Source: Gammaproteobacteria bacterium (lineage in GTDB: Bacteria; Pseudomonadota; Gammaproteobacteria; GRL18). From it: 64,000 bases of DNA. Positions 46,502 to 54,502 of this stretch are shown in pieces. The stretch spans positions 1 to 64,000 of the forward strand of contig JADGDG010000005.1 in the NCBI GenBank assembly GCA_016744995.1, in the 5' to 3' direction. A program made the translations under genes and the position numbers. The notes under the pieces are model-generated. The model was not told the origin of the DNA and made no database searches. It saw only the letters and a list, made by a program, of their open reading frames with translations. Each line of letters begins with the position of its first letter. The stretch's first letter is position 1.

Positions 46502-47489
46502 AGACTACCAACCTCCTTTTACCATCACTCCAGCTATTATCCGCCTGATTGCTGATATCAGTGAACATCTAGGACGTTTGTCGGTATTGGAAGAGGCTAA
46601 CAATTTACGCCTACGTCGTATTAACCGTATTCGCACTATTCAAGGCTCACTGGCGATTGAGGGTAATACTTTAAGCGAAGAACAGATCACTGCAATCCTC
46701 GATGGTAAGCAAGTCATTGCTCCACCCCATGAAGTGCAAGAAGTTCGAAATGCTATTAAGGCCTATGAACAATTCGAAAGCTGGCAAGCAATTTCTGAAA
46801 ATCACCTTTTAAACGCTCATCATCTTTTAATGATGGGTTTAATTGATGATGCTGGCCGTTACCGCAATGGTAATGTAGGAGTAATGAATGGTGAAAAAGT
46901 GGTGCATATGGCTCCACCAGCAAATCGTGTAAAAAAATTGATGGGTGAGCTACTGAACTGGTTGTCCAGTACCGATCAACACCCATTGATTGCCAGCTCG
47001 GTATTTCACTACGAATTTGAATTTATCCATCCCTTTGCAGATGGTAATGGGCGCATGGGGCGTTTATGGCAAACCTTAATTCTTAGTCAATGGAATCCTT
47101 TGTTTGCACAGTTGCCCGTTGAAAGCATGGTTCATGAGCACCAAAGTGAATATTATCAGGCCATAAACCAGAGTACTCAGCAAACAGACTCCGCACCCTT
47201 TATTGATTTTATGTTGAATATGATCCTGGAAACAGTTTCAGCCAGTAGCATTCATTCTGTTACCCCCCAAGATAGCCCTCAAGTTGCCCCCCAAGTTAAA
47301 AAATTGCTTGAAGTGATGAAGGGGAGTATGACTCGCGATGAATTACAGCTTGCATTGGCTCTTAAAGATCGTAAATATTTTCGTGAGCACTATTTGAAAC
47401 CTGCTCTTGAGGCAGGTTTGATTGAGATGACCATACCAGATAAGCCGAATAGCCCTCGACAATGCTATCGTTTGATAAATAGCAGGTAG
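46494..47489 (+). CDS. fic: Fic-family protein (putative AMPylator) with winged-helix tail
   Basis: Fic proteins transfer AMP or other groups to target proteins. 331 aa. The active-site motif HPFADGNGRMGRLW is complete. An inhibitory-helix-type motif (S/T)xxxE(G/N) appears in IQGSLAIEGNTLSEEQ, N-terminal to the Fic core, so self-inhibition is likely. The C-terminal 90 residues, from VAPQVKKLLEVMKGSMTRDEL, look like a winged helix. GTG 46494 was chosen because AGGAGAG lies 7 bases upstream; the frame is open from TTG 46440. It probably belongs to the decaying island, but its own frame is intact. Confidence 0.9.
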   Translation: MPKDYQPPFTITPAIIRLIADISEHLGRLSVLEEANNLRLRRINRIRTIQGSLAIEGNTLSEEQITAILDGKQVIAPPHEVQEVRNAIKAYEQFESWQAISENHLLNAHHLLMMGLIDDAGRYRNGNVGVMNGEKVVHMAPPANRVKKLMGELLNWLSSTDQHPLIASSVFHYEFEFIHPFADGNGRMGRLWQTLILSQWNPLFAQLPVESMVHEHQSEYYQAINQSTQQTDSAPFIDFMLNMILETVSASSIHSVTPQDSPQVAPQVKKLLEVMKGSMTRDELQLALALKDRKYFREHYLKPALEAGLIEMTIPDKPNSPRQCYRLINSR

Positions 47490-47677
47490 CGAATGCCTGT
47501 TGAATGATTATTTCTTAACATTGCCGCTCTTTAAACTAGATTTTCATTGTTAATTTTTGAGAATATCTACTCTTTTATAAAAGTTGTATTATTTTTAGTT
47601 ATGTTTCAATTAACCTCATATTGAGATTAATTGAATTTAATTCAAAATTTTTACTAATTTTAAATCTGGAGTGATTG

Positions 47678-47926
47678 ATGTCTAAAGTATTCGATGACGA
47701 CAAAGTGAAGCGTATTATTAAGATTTGGCAGAGGGATGGTGAAAATATAATTGAAGGAAGTGGGGGAGCACCCTATCATCCAGAATATATTTTTAGGAAA
47801 AGTGGCGAGGGCGAGTGGCGTGGTTGGAATGATTTTTTAGATATTTCGGAGTCAGAAGAGGAATATATTGAAAATTTTGAGCAGGATCTACTAGAAACAC
47901 ACGCTTTCAAAAAAATGTGTCATTAG
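47678..47926 (+). CDS. Small acidic protein of unknown function (82 aa)
   Basis: ATG 47678 is preceded by GGAGTG at a good distance. The protein has a KVKRIIKIWQRDGENI start, GGAPYHPEYIFRKSGEGEW in the middle and a strongly acidic helix (ISESEEEYIENFEQDLLE). No signal or membrane segment. I do not recognise it; the acidic, Trp-containing make-up would fit a small binding partner or immunity protein. It stands alone between fic and another small gene. Confidence 0.65.
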   Translation: MSKVFDDDKVKRIIKIWQRDGENIIEGSGGAPYHPEYIFRKSGEGEWRGWNDFLDISESEEEYIENFEQDLLETHAFKKMCH

Positions 47927-47992
47927 AAAATTGTCTATAAGTTACATTTCTTTATTGTGAGATATATTGGTATCTTTAATAGGAGAAAACTT

Positions 47993-48175
47993 ATGTTCAA
48001 AAAACTATTTTGTATTCACGATACTCATTCTGGCTCTGATGTAAATCCCGCAAATTGCCTGCCAATGGCGGATGATTTTGTTGATATTATGGGAAATCCG
48101 TTTGGAAGTGATTATAGTCAAGATGATCTTTGTAATAATTCTAATCTGGATTCAGATATGATATCTGATATCTGA
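47993..48175 (+). CDS. Small protein truncated by a 7-bp repeat (60 aa)
   Basis: AGGAG lies before ATG 47993. The protein reads MFKKLFCIHDTHSG, NPANCLPMADDFVDIMGNPF and DYSQDDLCNNSN, then stops inside a run of GATATCT units. The same frame stays open beyond the repeat up to TGA 48278 (YDPFIDNGFGL, then a hydrophobic VTMIIIFNMPLII). Removing three repeat units (21 bases) would join the two parts into an 88-aa protein. Function unknown. Confidence 0.6.
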   Translation: MFKKLFCIHDTHSGSDVNPANCLPMADDFVDIMGNPFGSDYSQDDLCNNSNLDSDMISDI

Positions 48176-48187
48176 TATCTGATATCT
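48160..48187 (+). repeat. Four tandem copies of GATATCT
   Basis: Exact 7-bp units at 48160, 48167, 48174 and 48181. One unit creates the in-frame TGA that ends the 60-aa protein. Confidence 0.95.
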
Positions 48188-48324
48188 GATTATGACCCGT
48201 TTATTGATAATGGCTTTGGCCTGGTAACAATGATCATCATCTTTAATATGCCTCTCATTATTGGGAATGCGATTTGTTGAATGTGTAGAAATAGTGGTAA
48301 TATTAATTTTATCTTCATGTAATT

Positions 48325-48508
48325 AATCGATATTATATTGTTCCACGCCAGTTCAATTTGCAACATGATATTGTAAATAATCTTCTTAGGATAGAATCTC
48401 TACGCCAATCAATCCTAAAAAAGCTTTTCAGGAAAATTAGTACCACAATATCTAAATAATGAACCAGCTTCTGAACTACTAAAACGAATTGAAAATCAAA
48501 AAAAATAA
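48325..48508 (+). pseudogene. hsdS C-terminal remnant (type I restriction specificity subunit)
   Basis: The frame reads QHDIVNNLLRIESLRQSILKK and, after a one-base shift, SFSGKLVPQYLNNEPASELL followed by KRIENQKK and TAA at 506. This reproduces the conserved HsdS tail (L-R-Q-S-I-L-K-K-A-F-S-G-K-L-V-P-Q, then D-E-P-A-S-E-L-L). The target-recognition domains upstream are gone. Confidence 0.75.
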
Positions 48509-48512
48509 CAAT

Positions 48513-48641
48513 AAAAACAGTTTCATTCATCATCAAAAAATAAAACAAGATGTGGGTATCTCTATTCAGTAATTAGATGCGGGAGAAGGCATTCCAATAG
48601 ATGATGTCTTTAGCAAAATCAGTGCTAAATATGAAGATTAA
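48513..48641 (+). pseudogene. ParD-like antitoxin remnant
   Basis: KQDVGISIQ, a TAA stop, then LDAGEGIPIDDVFSKISAKY and ED ending at TAA 48639. The second part resembles the C-terminal end of ParD-type antitoxins. The stop could be one substitution away from a sense codon. Its end overlaps the start of the toxin remnant, a normal antitoxin-toxin arrangement. Confidence 0.6.
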
Positions 48642-48933
48642 GTTTTCACCTCATACTGAGCAGTGTTTAGGAGATATTGCAGATTATTTATACCCGACAA
48701 GATTGTTCAAAAAAATTTGTTTTAAAGTATTTGGTGCAACTTAAAACATGGTTAAAAAAAGTCTTATTACAATTTCCTGAGTCAGGTATTCAAGTGCCTG
48801 AATTAGAAATTAAATATGGGAAGGTATAAGACGAGTTTCATACCAGAAACACAGCTTTGTTTATCGTGTTAACTCTAATTTAAAAGATAGCATGATTGAG
48901 ATATTAACAATCTATCGGGAAAACTTGCCATGA
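48631..48933 (+). pseudogene. ParE/RelE-like toxin remnant
   Basis: Starts MKIKFSPHTEQCLGDIADYL, as ParE/RelE toxins do. It shifts into another frame for KTWLKKVLLQFPESGIQVPE and returns for RRVSYQKHSFVYRVN, DSMIEILTIYRENLP and TGA at 48931. The pieces together cover about 100 codons, the normal toxin length, but at least two frameshifts inactivate it. Confidence 0.72.
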
Positions 48934-49070
48934 ATGCAGAATCAATCATCTCCAGGGGCTGGAGTTTTTGCACCATTCTGAAGAATGACGGAGTGGGCTA
49001 TGGTGATTATCTTGAGTAGTTGACCTATCTCATTTTCCTGAAGATGTCTGATGAAAATAAGGAGATGTAG
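48930..49070 (+). pseudogene. hsdM N-terminal remnant (type I methyltransferase)
   Basis: MNAESIISRGWSFCTILKND, GVGYGDYLE, TAG, then LTYLIFLKMSDENKEM and TAG. This is the conserved start of HsdM/N6-adenine methylase subunits, with one internal stop replacing a probable Gln. The gene is lost after about 45 codons. Its ATG overlaps the toxin stop (ATGA), evidence that parDE and hsdM once formed one operon. Confidence 0.78.
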
Positions 49071-49315
49071 AAGGAGATGCAGTGCGCCGACTTGTAAAAC
49101 AGACCTTTACGGCGATCAATTTCATCCCCATGGCTTGAAATTAATTTTAAAAAACTGATTTTGAAGTAGCTTCAGCTGTTAATTAATTATTTGTCCCCGG
49201 ACTCTATTATCTGCTTTTCCTGGAGCTATTTAATGGGTGGCCTGTTATTCTTTTTGGATTATCACTTATGATAAATATTTGTCTTTAAATAGATATAGCT
49301 ATCACATAAGATAAA
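49071..49315. other. Noncoding stretch before hipBA
   Basis: Numerous stops in all frames; nothing recognisable apart from the approach to the hipBA promoter. Probably further debris of the lost hsdM gene. Confidence 0.4.
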
Positions 49316-49344
49316 TTGATAATAGTTAAATATGATACTATACT
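49316..49344 (+). promoter_or_regulatory. Sigma70 promoter of hipBA
   Basis: TTGATA (49316-49321) and TATACT (49339-49344) are 17 bases apart, giving a near-consensus promoter. The start codon of hipB lies 37 bases after the -10 box. Confidence 0.7.
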
Positions 49345-49381
49345 GTTCTTATGAGATTTTTTCTATCAAATAAGGCTATTT

Positions 49382-49627
49382 ATGTTGGTTTCACTCATTC
49401 AAATCCTTGATAATATCGTGGCAGAAGGTAAACACCGGGGGCTGACTCAAAAAGAAATCTGTCAGAAAGCGGGTGTGTCTGAAATAACGATTTCAAGAGC
49501 GAAAAAACAAGGTGACATTCGTTTTTCTACACTGGATAAGTTGGCAAAATGCATGGGGATGCAGTTAACAACCAGTGCTGATACACCTTTAATGACTCTC
49601 ATTAATGATGGGGAGTTGTTTCAATGA
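49382..49627 (+). CDS. hipB: HipB-like XRE antitoxin
   Basis: An 81-aa protein dominated by a helix-turn-helix: GLTQKEICQKAGVSEITISR followed by AKKQGDIRFSTLDKLAKCMG. It should repress its own promoter and neutralise HipA. AAGG lies 7 bases before ATG 49382. It overlaps hipA by 4 bases. The operon promoter is close to consensus, as expected for a repressed antitoxin operon. Confidence 0.88.
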   Translation: MLVSLIQILDNIVAEGKHRGLTQKEICQKAGVSEITISRAKKQGDIRFSTLDKLAKCMGMQLTTSADTPLMTLINDGELFQ

Positions 49628-50997
49628 GGGATCGTCACGCCGTTGTCTGGACTCGGATCTCTGGGGAACCTGTTAAAATGGGTGAGCTTTATACGACAGA
49701 GCTTGAATCTCGTTTTGTCTATGATGAATCTTTTATTACATTACAATTACCCGGGCTGGGATTAATTTTATCCCCTGAGATTTTTGGTCTTAAGACTTTA
49801 AGGTGGACTCGGACAGAACGCTTTGACTTCCCACCCCCGCTACAGTCCTTGATCCCCCCTGCTGATGAGCATAATTTCCAGCGCCATCTTATTATGAATT
49901 ATCTTGAAACTTCAGGTGTGAAACGAGGTACCGATTTAGAAAATGACTGGAACATACTGACACTAAGTGGCCATGGTGGAATAGGGCATCTGGACACGTT
50001 TGCCTCAGATGAAAAAGCGATTGCCTGGTACTCGACACCCGCTTTGCCACAAAAAGAACTGCTGGCCAGAGATACAACACTGGGTTTTTCTTTGAAAAAT
50101 ATGCTGACCTGGTTTGATGATGAAACAGGCAATCTGCTTGATTTTATTGGTCCAACTCCGAGTGTGGGTGGTGCGATACCAAAATTATTACTCTCCATTC
50201 CTAAAGCGGGCTGGAACGGTACAGTTGGCCTGCCAACACGTTTTGGTAATACTCAGTATACGGATGTGATTTTAAAGTTGGAGAAAGAAACCGCTTATCC
50301 GGGCATATCAGAGCTGGAAGCTTTAGGATTGGAGCTTCATAAAAAGGCAGGATTTGAAACACCACGCTACTGGCTCACTGAATTTAATGGTATTCATGCC
50401 ATTGCCATTGAACGCTTTGACAGAGATGAAAAATGTGTTCCTGTTTTTCAGGAAAGTATTTTTTCTGTTCTTGCTTCAGGTAATAGAGAGATTCAGAGTC
50501 ATTATGACTCAAGCTATGACCAGATCGGACGTATGTTTGATAATCCTCGTATTACCTTGATTGATGATCGCCGTGCTGCAAAAAAACATTTATTAAAGCG
50601 ATTGTTGCTCTCTTTTTTAACCGGTAATGGTGATCTGCATCTGGAAAATCTGAGTATTCAAATAAGAAAAGGGATCAGTGATTTTTCACCAGTTTATGAC
50701 CCTGTACCGATGCGAGCTTATAGTATTCATAATATGTTGAACGTCATGCCGTTTGGTGATTATGGGGATTGTATTGATGGTCGGAATGACCCCGTTGATT
50801 TTACTCTGGCTTTGCAACGATTTAATCAATCTTTAGGCTTTGAGCGCAATTCATTAACGGAAATAATCAATGAATTGTTAATAGTAACCGATGATTTTTG
50901 TGAACAAATTAATCAATTGTTACGTTTGCCTGAAGAAAATAAAAAGAATCTAATTCAGATCCATAAAAAAATTAGAGAGATGTTATCTGTTTTCTAA
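49624..50997 (+). CDS. hipA: HipA-family serine/threonine kinase toxin
   Basis: A 457-aa HipA-like kinase. HipA of E. coli phosphorylates glutamyl-tRNA synthetase and stops growth; the target here is unknown. Visible features: PSVGGAIPKLLL (about 179-190, the flexible P-loop-like region), a lysine in DVILKLEK, IERFDRD, the catalytic loop LTGNGDLHLENLSI with Asp337, and SPVYDPVP as the metal-binding motif. The frame is intact. Coupled to hipB by an ATGA overlap, so probably a functional toxin-antitoxin pair inside an otherwise decayed region. Confidence 0.9.
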   Translation: MRDRHAVVWTRISGEPVKMGELYTTELESRFVYDESFITLQLPGLGLILSPEIFGLKTLRWTRTERFDFPPPLQSLIPPADEHNFQRHLIMNYLETSGVKRGTDLENDWNILTLSGHGGIGHLDTFASDEKAIAWYSTPALPQKELLARDTTLGFSLKNMLTWFDDETGNLLDFIGPTPSVGGAIPKLLLSIPKAGWNGTVGLPTRFGNTQYTDVILKLEKETAYPGISELEALGLELHKKAGFETPRYWLTEFNGIHAIAIERFDRDEKCVPVFQESIFSVLASGNREIQSHYDSSYDQIGRMFDNPRITLIDDRRAAKKHLLKRLLLSFLTGNGDLHLENLSIQIRKGISDFSPVYDPVPMRAYSIHNMLNVMPFGDYGDCIDGRNDPVDFTLALQRFNQSLGFERNSLTEIINELLIVTDDFCEQINQLLRLPEENKKNLIQIHKKIREMLSVF

Positions 50998-51014
50998 GTA
51001 TTGTTTGGGATATT

Positions 51015-51089
51015 ATGTGTGGTGGAGTCCGATATACAATTAAAAAAGAAATGTTGAGAGTTTTTTTCCAAACCCTCAAGCAAAATTAA
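51015..51089 (+). pseudogene. SRAP-like (YedK) gene start, frameshifted
   Basis: MCGGVRYTIKKEMLRVFF followed by a shift. Reading the other frame after a run of Ts gives FPNPQAKL, a continuation expected for MCGGVR-type SRAP relatives, whose catalytic Cys2 is kept. Beyond that the sequence decays. The shift lies in a homopolymer, so a sequencing error is conceivable, but the downstream frame is also broken. Confidence 0.5.
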
Positions 51090-51254
51090 GACATTACAGG
51101 CCAGCCACAATTTCATCCCTTTGCTGATGGCAATTTTTGTTATCCAATTTCTAAAACTGGATTCTGAGCGAACACATTCACCTTTTACTGCCTCCAGTTT
51201 TTTAGTTATTGTATTAACCCTCTGTCTGCTTACATCCTTTATTAAATGAAATGC

Positions 51255-51836
51255 TTATTGCCTTATTCCTTCTAAAGACAGGATCATTTCAACATCTTTC
51301 GACTTTGGCCCCAGATTTTTCATAATGCCAAAATCAGCCATGGCAAATCGGGTTTTACCTTCAAAGCCCTGGCGGTATCCTCCCCATGGATCGTTACCAG
51401 CTCCGATGGATTCCACTTCAATTTCCACTGTTTTGGTAATGCCGTGCAAGGTCAGCTCGCCTTTGAGCATACCTTTACCATCTTTTCCTGGTGTATAGTT
51501 TGTGCTAACAAATTTAGCTTCCGGGTATTTATTAACATCAAGAAAATCTTGGCCCCTTAGGTGTTTATCACGTTCTGCATGATTTGAATCAACACTGGCT
51601 GTTTTGATATTGACCTCAATGGATGCTTTTTCTGGAGCCGCTTCATCATAGCTAAACTTACCACTGAAATCGTTAAAACGACCATACAGCCAGCTATAGC
51701 CAAGATGTTGTACACGAAACTGAATAAAGGCATGTGCACCTTTTGTATCAATGACATAATCCGCAGCCATCAGTGCAGAGCTGCCCAAAGTCAAGCTTGC
51801 AACAAGCAATGAACTGATTAGTGTTGGTAATTTCAT
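51255..51836 (-). CDS. YceI family periplasmic lipid-binding protein (copy 2)
   Basis: A 193-aa protein with signal peptide (LISSLLVASLTLGSSALMA-A). Family landmarks: YVIDTKGAHAFIQFRVQHLG, SVDSNHAERDKHLRGQDFLD, LKGELTLHGITKTVEIEVES and VEMILSLEG. GGAGAAG before ATG 51836 fixes the start. It is the second gene after cytochrome b561 copy 2, and its sequence is very close to copy 1 at 18715-19308. Confidence 0.95.
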   Translation of the reverse strand: MKLPTLISSLLVASLTLGSSALMAADYVIDTKGAHAFIQFRVQHLGYSWLYGRFNDFSGKFSYDEAAPEKASIEVNIKTASVDSNHAERDKHLRGQDFLDVNKYPEAKFVSTNYTPGKDGKGMLKGELTLHGITKTVEIEVESIGAGNDPWGGYRQGFEGKTRFAMADFGIMKNLGPKSKDVEMILSLEGIRQ

Positions 51837-51864
51837 AATTCTTCTCCAAATTATTATAATAAAT

Positions 51865-52410
51865 TTATCTTCCAAGAATGCGTTTAAACGTCTGATCCTG
51901 GTCGATAAAGTGATGTTTCAGAGCAGCAGCTGCATGAAGCAATGCCAATCCAATTAAAAATGATGCCAGCATCAAATGTATCCAGCCAGCGTTATCTTCC
52001 TGTTCAGGAATGGAAGTAATGGTTGCTGGAATGGAAAACCAGTCAAATACATCGATTGCACGACCATCTGCAGTTGAAATGAGATAACCGCTGATCATGA
52101 TGGTCAAAAGCAGTAGATAGAGCAGTAAGTGGGCAAAATGCGCCAACCTGATCTCCCACGAACTATGACTGGATAAAGCTACGGGCGGCGGTGTTAACCA
52201 GCGCCAGTACAAACGAAAAATCACGACTAGGAACAGTAGGATACCGATGCTCTTATGCAGCCATGGTCCCTGTTTGTACCAATTATCGTAGTAATCCAGC
52301 CCAGTCATCCATAACCCGAGCCCAAAAAGTCCAAAAACAGACAGTACCACCAGCCAGTGCAAAGCAACTGCAATAAAACCAAAATGAGTTTTATTATTTT
52401 TCCATTGCAT
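51865..52410 (-). CDS. Cytochrome b561 family protein (copy 2)
   Basis: A 181-aa four-helix b561 protein: VALHWLVVLSVFGLFGLGL, LHKSIGILLFLVVIFRLYWR, HLLLYLLLLTIMISGYLIS and HLMLASFLIGLALLHAAAALKHHF, with heme-ligand histidines in the expected places. Of two ATGs two codons apart, 52410 has AGGAG at the better distance (8 bases); 52416 has only 2. Operon with yceI copy 2, divergent from a LysR gene that is the likely regulator. Confidence 0.92.
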   Translation of the reverse strand: MQWKNNKTHFGFIAVALHWLVVLSVFGLFGLGLWMTGLDYYDNWYKQGPWLHKSIGILLFLVVIFRLYWRWLTPPPVALSSHSSWEIRLAHFAHLLLYLLLLTIMISGYLISTADGRAIDVFDWFSIPATITSIPEQEDNAGWIHLMLASFLIGLALLHAAAALKHHFIDQDQTFKRILGR

Positions 52411-52536
52411 AGTCATAACTCCTGTTCATGACAAAGGAACCATACTGCACAATGTTTTCATTAACAGGCTTGCCGCTGATCAGTATAAATCGTGTTGAAC
52501 TGACCTGTGTCATCATAATATCCTCACTTAAAAAAA

Positions 52537-52678
52537 TGTAACTACTCAGCGTATTCATCTTTTACCCGATTTCTGCGTTATTTTCGTACTCAAATGGTCA
52601 CATATACTTATATGCTCACATTCTCCGTGCGAAAAGGCCTTGAACTCGGGCAAAATCTAAACACGCTGAGTAGTTACA
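52537..52678. repeat. 142-bp MITE-like element with inverted ends
   Basis: Perfect 16-base ends TGTAACTACTCAGCGT (52537-52552) and ACGCTGAGTAGTTACA (52663-52678). The similarity extends imperfectly to about 32 bases (next to CGGGTAAAA-type sequence). A-rich runs lie on both sides. The interior has no gene. This is the structure of a non-autonomous miniature inverted-repeat element. Confidence 0.75.
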
Positions 52679-52756
52679 AAAAAGCATTGAATGCCTTATG
52701 GTTGTAGGTATTATTATTCTTGAGAAAAAAAGAATAAACACTGATAATAGGAAATA

Positions 52757-52779
52757 ATTGTTCTTATATTTGCAACAAT
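52757..52779. promoter_or_regulatory. LysR-type operator (ATTGTT-N11-AACAAT)
   Basis: Six-base inverted arms with an 11-base spacer match the T-N11-A pattern of LysR regulators. It ends one base before the LysR ribosome site (GGGGAA), so it fits autoregulation. Confidence 0.45.
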
Positions 52780-52789
52780 GGGGAATAGT

Positions 52790-53704
52790 ATGGATCGTTT
52801 TGAAAATATGAATACATTTATTCGAGTGGTCGAAGCCGGAAGTATCAGTGGTGCTGCCGATAGACTTGCAGTTGCAAAATCCGCTGTCAGCAGACGTTTA
52901 AAAGAACTCGAAGAGCATCTGGGTGTAGAACTCCTTCACAGAACGACCCGAAAGATGAGCCTGACCGATACTGGTCGTGCTTTTTACTATCAGTCTGTAC
53001 GTATAATGGAAGATCTCCTTGAAGCTGAGCTAGCAACATCACAGGCTCATGGCACATTAAAAGGCAGTTTGAAGATAGCCTTACCATCCACTTTTGGACT
53101 CATGCACATGGGTCAAGCCATTAATGAATTTTTAAAAATACATCCACAGATTGAATTTGATCTGGATTTTAATGATCGTGAAGTGGATTTAATGCAGGAA
53201 GGCTTTGACCTGGCTGTGCGTATTGCAATACTGCCTGATTCTAGCTTGATTGCACGTCGCTTTGCACCCATCAAGACTATTATGTGTGCCAGTCCAGTTT
53301 ATCTCGAACAAAAGGGCCTACCCCAATCTCCAGATGAATTAAGAGCACATCAATGCCTTGTTTATAACCTGCTACGTGATTATGAATACTGGCAATTAAC
53401 GGATAGCAGTGGCAAAGAAATCAAAATAAAAATACACCCATACTTAAAGGCCAGTACGGGAGAATTTCTAAAAGATGCAGCTGTAAAAGGACAGGGCATT
53501 ATTCTACTACCCACATTTATTGTCTATAAAGAAATTGAATGTGGAACATTAGTACCATTGTTACAGAATTATAACCTTCCAGAGATTGATGCTTACGCAA
53601 TTTACCCTCCCACTCGTCATCTTTCTCAACGTGTCAGAGCTTTTGTTGATTTTCTGGTAAAGCGATTTGAAGGCACTCCCTATTGGGACTCCTGTCTCAA
53701 GTAA
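52790..53704 (+). CDS. LysR-family transcriptional regulator
   Basis: A 304-aa regulator with N-terminal winged helix (MNTFIRVVEAGSISGAADRL, SAVSRRLKELEEHLGVELLH, RTTRKMSLTDTGRAFY) and a substrate-binding domain (LIARRFAPIKTIMCASPVYL). ATG 52790 was chosen for the GGGGAA site. The CrgA/AaeR-like pattern suggests a redox or aromatic signal, but the ligand is unknown. Divergent from cytochrome b561-yceI copy 2, which it probably controls. Confidence 0.9.
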   Translation: MDRFENMNTFIRVVEAGSISGAADRLAVAKSAVSRRLKELEEHLGVELLHRTTRKMSLTDTGRAFYYQSVRIMEDLLEAELATSQAHGTLKGSLKIALPSTFGLMHMGQAINEFLKIHPQIEFDLDFNDREVDLMQEGFDLAVRIAILPDSSLIARRFAPIKTIMCASPVYLEQKGLPQSPDELRAHQCLVYNLLRDYEYWQLTDSSGKEIKIKIHPYLKASTGEFLKDAAVKGQGIILLPTFIVYKEIECGTLVPLLQNYNLPEIDAYAIYPPTRHLSQRVRAFVDFLVKRFEGTPYWDSCLK

Positions 53705-53758
53705 ATAGTATTCTGAAATCCAGACTATGTAATATTTCTGTGATCAGGAAAAGGCTTT

Positions 53759-54127
53759 TTAAACACGCCCCAACAAGGAAGTAACCCCTCGACTGACCAG
53801 AATATTAAAAACTATTTTTCCAACTTCCTTTCCAATGCGCCAGTCAGACGTTTTGTTTGTCTGTTTTTTTATCACTGGTCTGATCATCTCTGTTGGTGCT
53901 TTCATGCACTCACAAGAGCCCAGAAGTTCAATGATCTGCCTTGAGTTAATCAACCCTGTGTCGTAACAAATAGTAATACAAGCGGCTTTCTGGTTGTGTC
54001 GAACTGAACTAACACCTTCCATTGCATGAAGCTTTCTCAATGCTGTATTTGTGGTAATTGTGTCACAGCGAAATACCCTGGAACGAATGCGTAGCCTGCC
54101 AGGCACATGATGCAAGTAGTCAATCAT
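53759..54127 (-). CDS. HMA-like (HMA2) domain protein
   Basis: A 122-aa protein resembling the heavy-metal-associated-like domain in front of some P-type ATPases: YLHHVPGRLRIRSRVFR, LHAMEGVSSVRHN and ITICYDTGLINSRQIIELLG. The CxxC of metal-binding HMA domains is absent; a CEC follows. The C-terminal 40 residues (GKEVGKIVFNILVSRGVTSLLG) are amphipathic. Found together with a small membrane protein gene. Function unknown. Confidence 0.7.
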   Translation of the reverse strand: MIDYLHHVPGRLRIRSRVFRCDTITTNTALRKLHAMEGVSSVRHNQKAACITICYDTGLINSRQIIELLGSCECMKAPTEMIRPVIKKQTNKTSDWRIGKEVGKIVFNILVSRGVTSLLGRV

Positions 54128-54325
54128 GGAGAACCCCTTTAACTCTATAGCTTAGATGGATAACAATTAAGCAATATTCTATTGCGAATCATTATTATTT
54201 GCAACTAGATTCTCATCTAAGTTAAAGAGTCAGATCTCATGATTGTCAGTGCAGTTGAATGAAACATCCGAATCAGAGCTAATTGTTTGAAATCAATAAT
54301 AAAATTTGGACAGTTATTGATACTA

Positions 54326-54502
54326 TTACTCATTTTCCGATGCAGAGGGGGCTTGTTTATTGTTTGAGTCGGTTGTGTGAACTGGAGATTCAACTGTTAC
54401 AGTCTCATATGAGATGACGTAGTATTTTTTTGCTTTAGAACGTCCCCAGACAATCACTGCGGCGGTGCCTGTAATTAAGCCAGCTAAAAAAGGTAGTGTC
54501 AT
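54326..54502 (-). CDS. Small single-span membrane protein (58 aa)
   Basis: TGGAGG before ATG 54502 decides the start; a longer frame from 54577 has no such site. One helix (LPFLAGLITGTAAVIVWG), a basic patch RSKAKK, then a hydrophilic tail rich in Ser and Thr. It may work with the HMA-like protein, whose gene follows in the same direction. Unknown family. Confidence 0.65.
   Translation of the reverse strand: MTLPFLAGLITGTAAVIVWGRSKAKKYYVISYETVTVESPVHTTDSNNKQAPSASENE

Noticed and set aside
51114..51134. HPFADGN string suggesting a second fic remnant
   Set aside because: Only seven residues match the Fic core; the flanking sequence gives no further Fic similarity, so chance cannot be excluded.
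51140..51250. Short hydrophobic 40-codon frame after the SRAP remnant
   Set aside because: No ribosome site and no recognisable features beyond a hydrophobic stretch in decayed sequence.
45703..51254. attR duplicate of the tRNA-Val 3' end
   Set aside because: I looked for the T-arm/acceptor sequence downstream and did not see a copy, so the island borders remain unproven.
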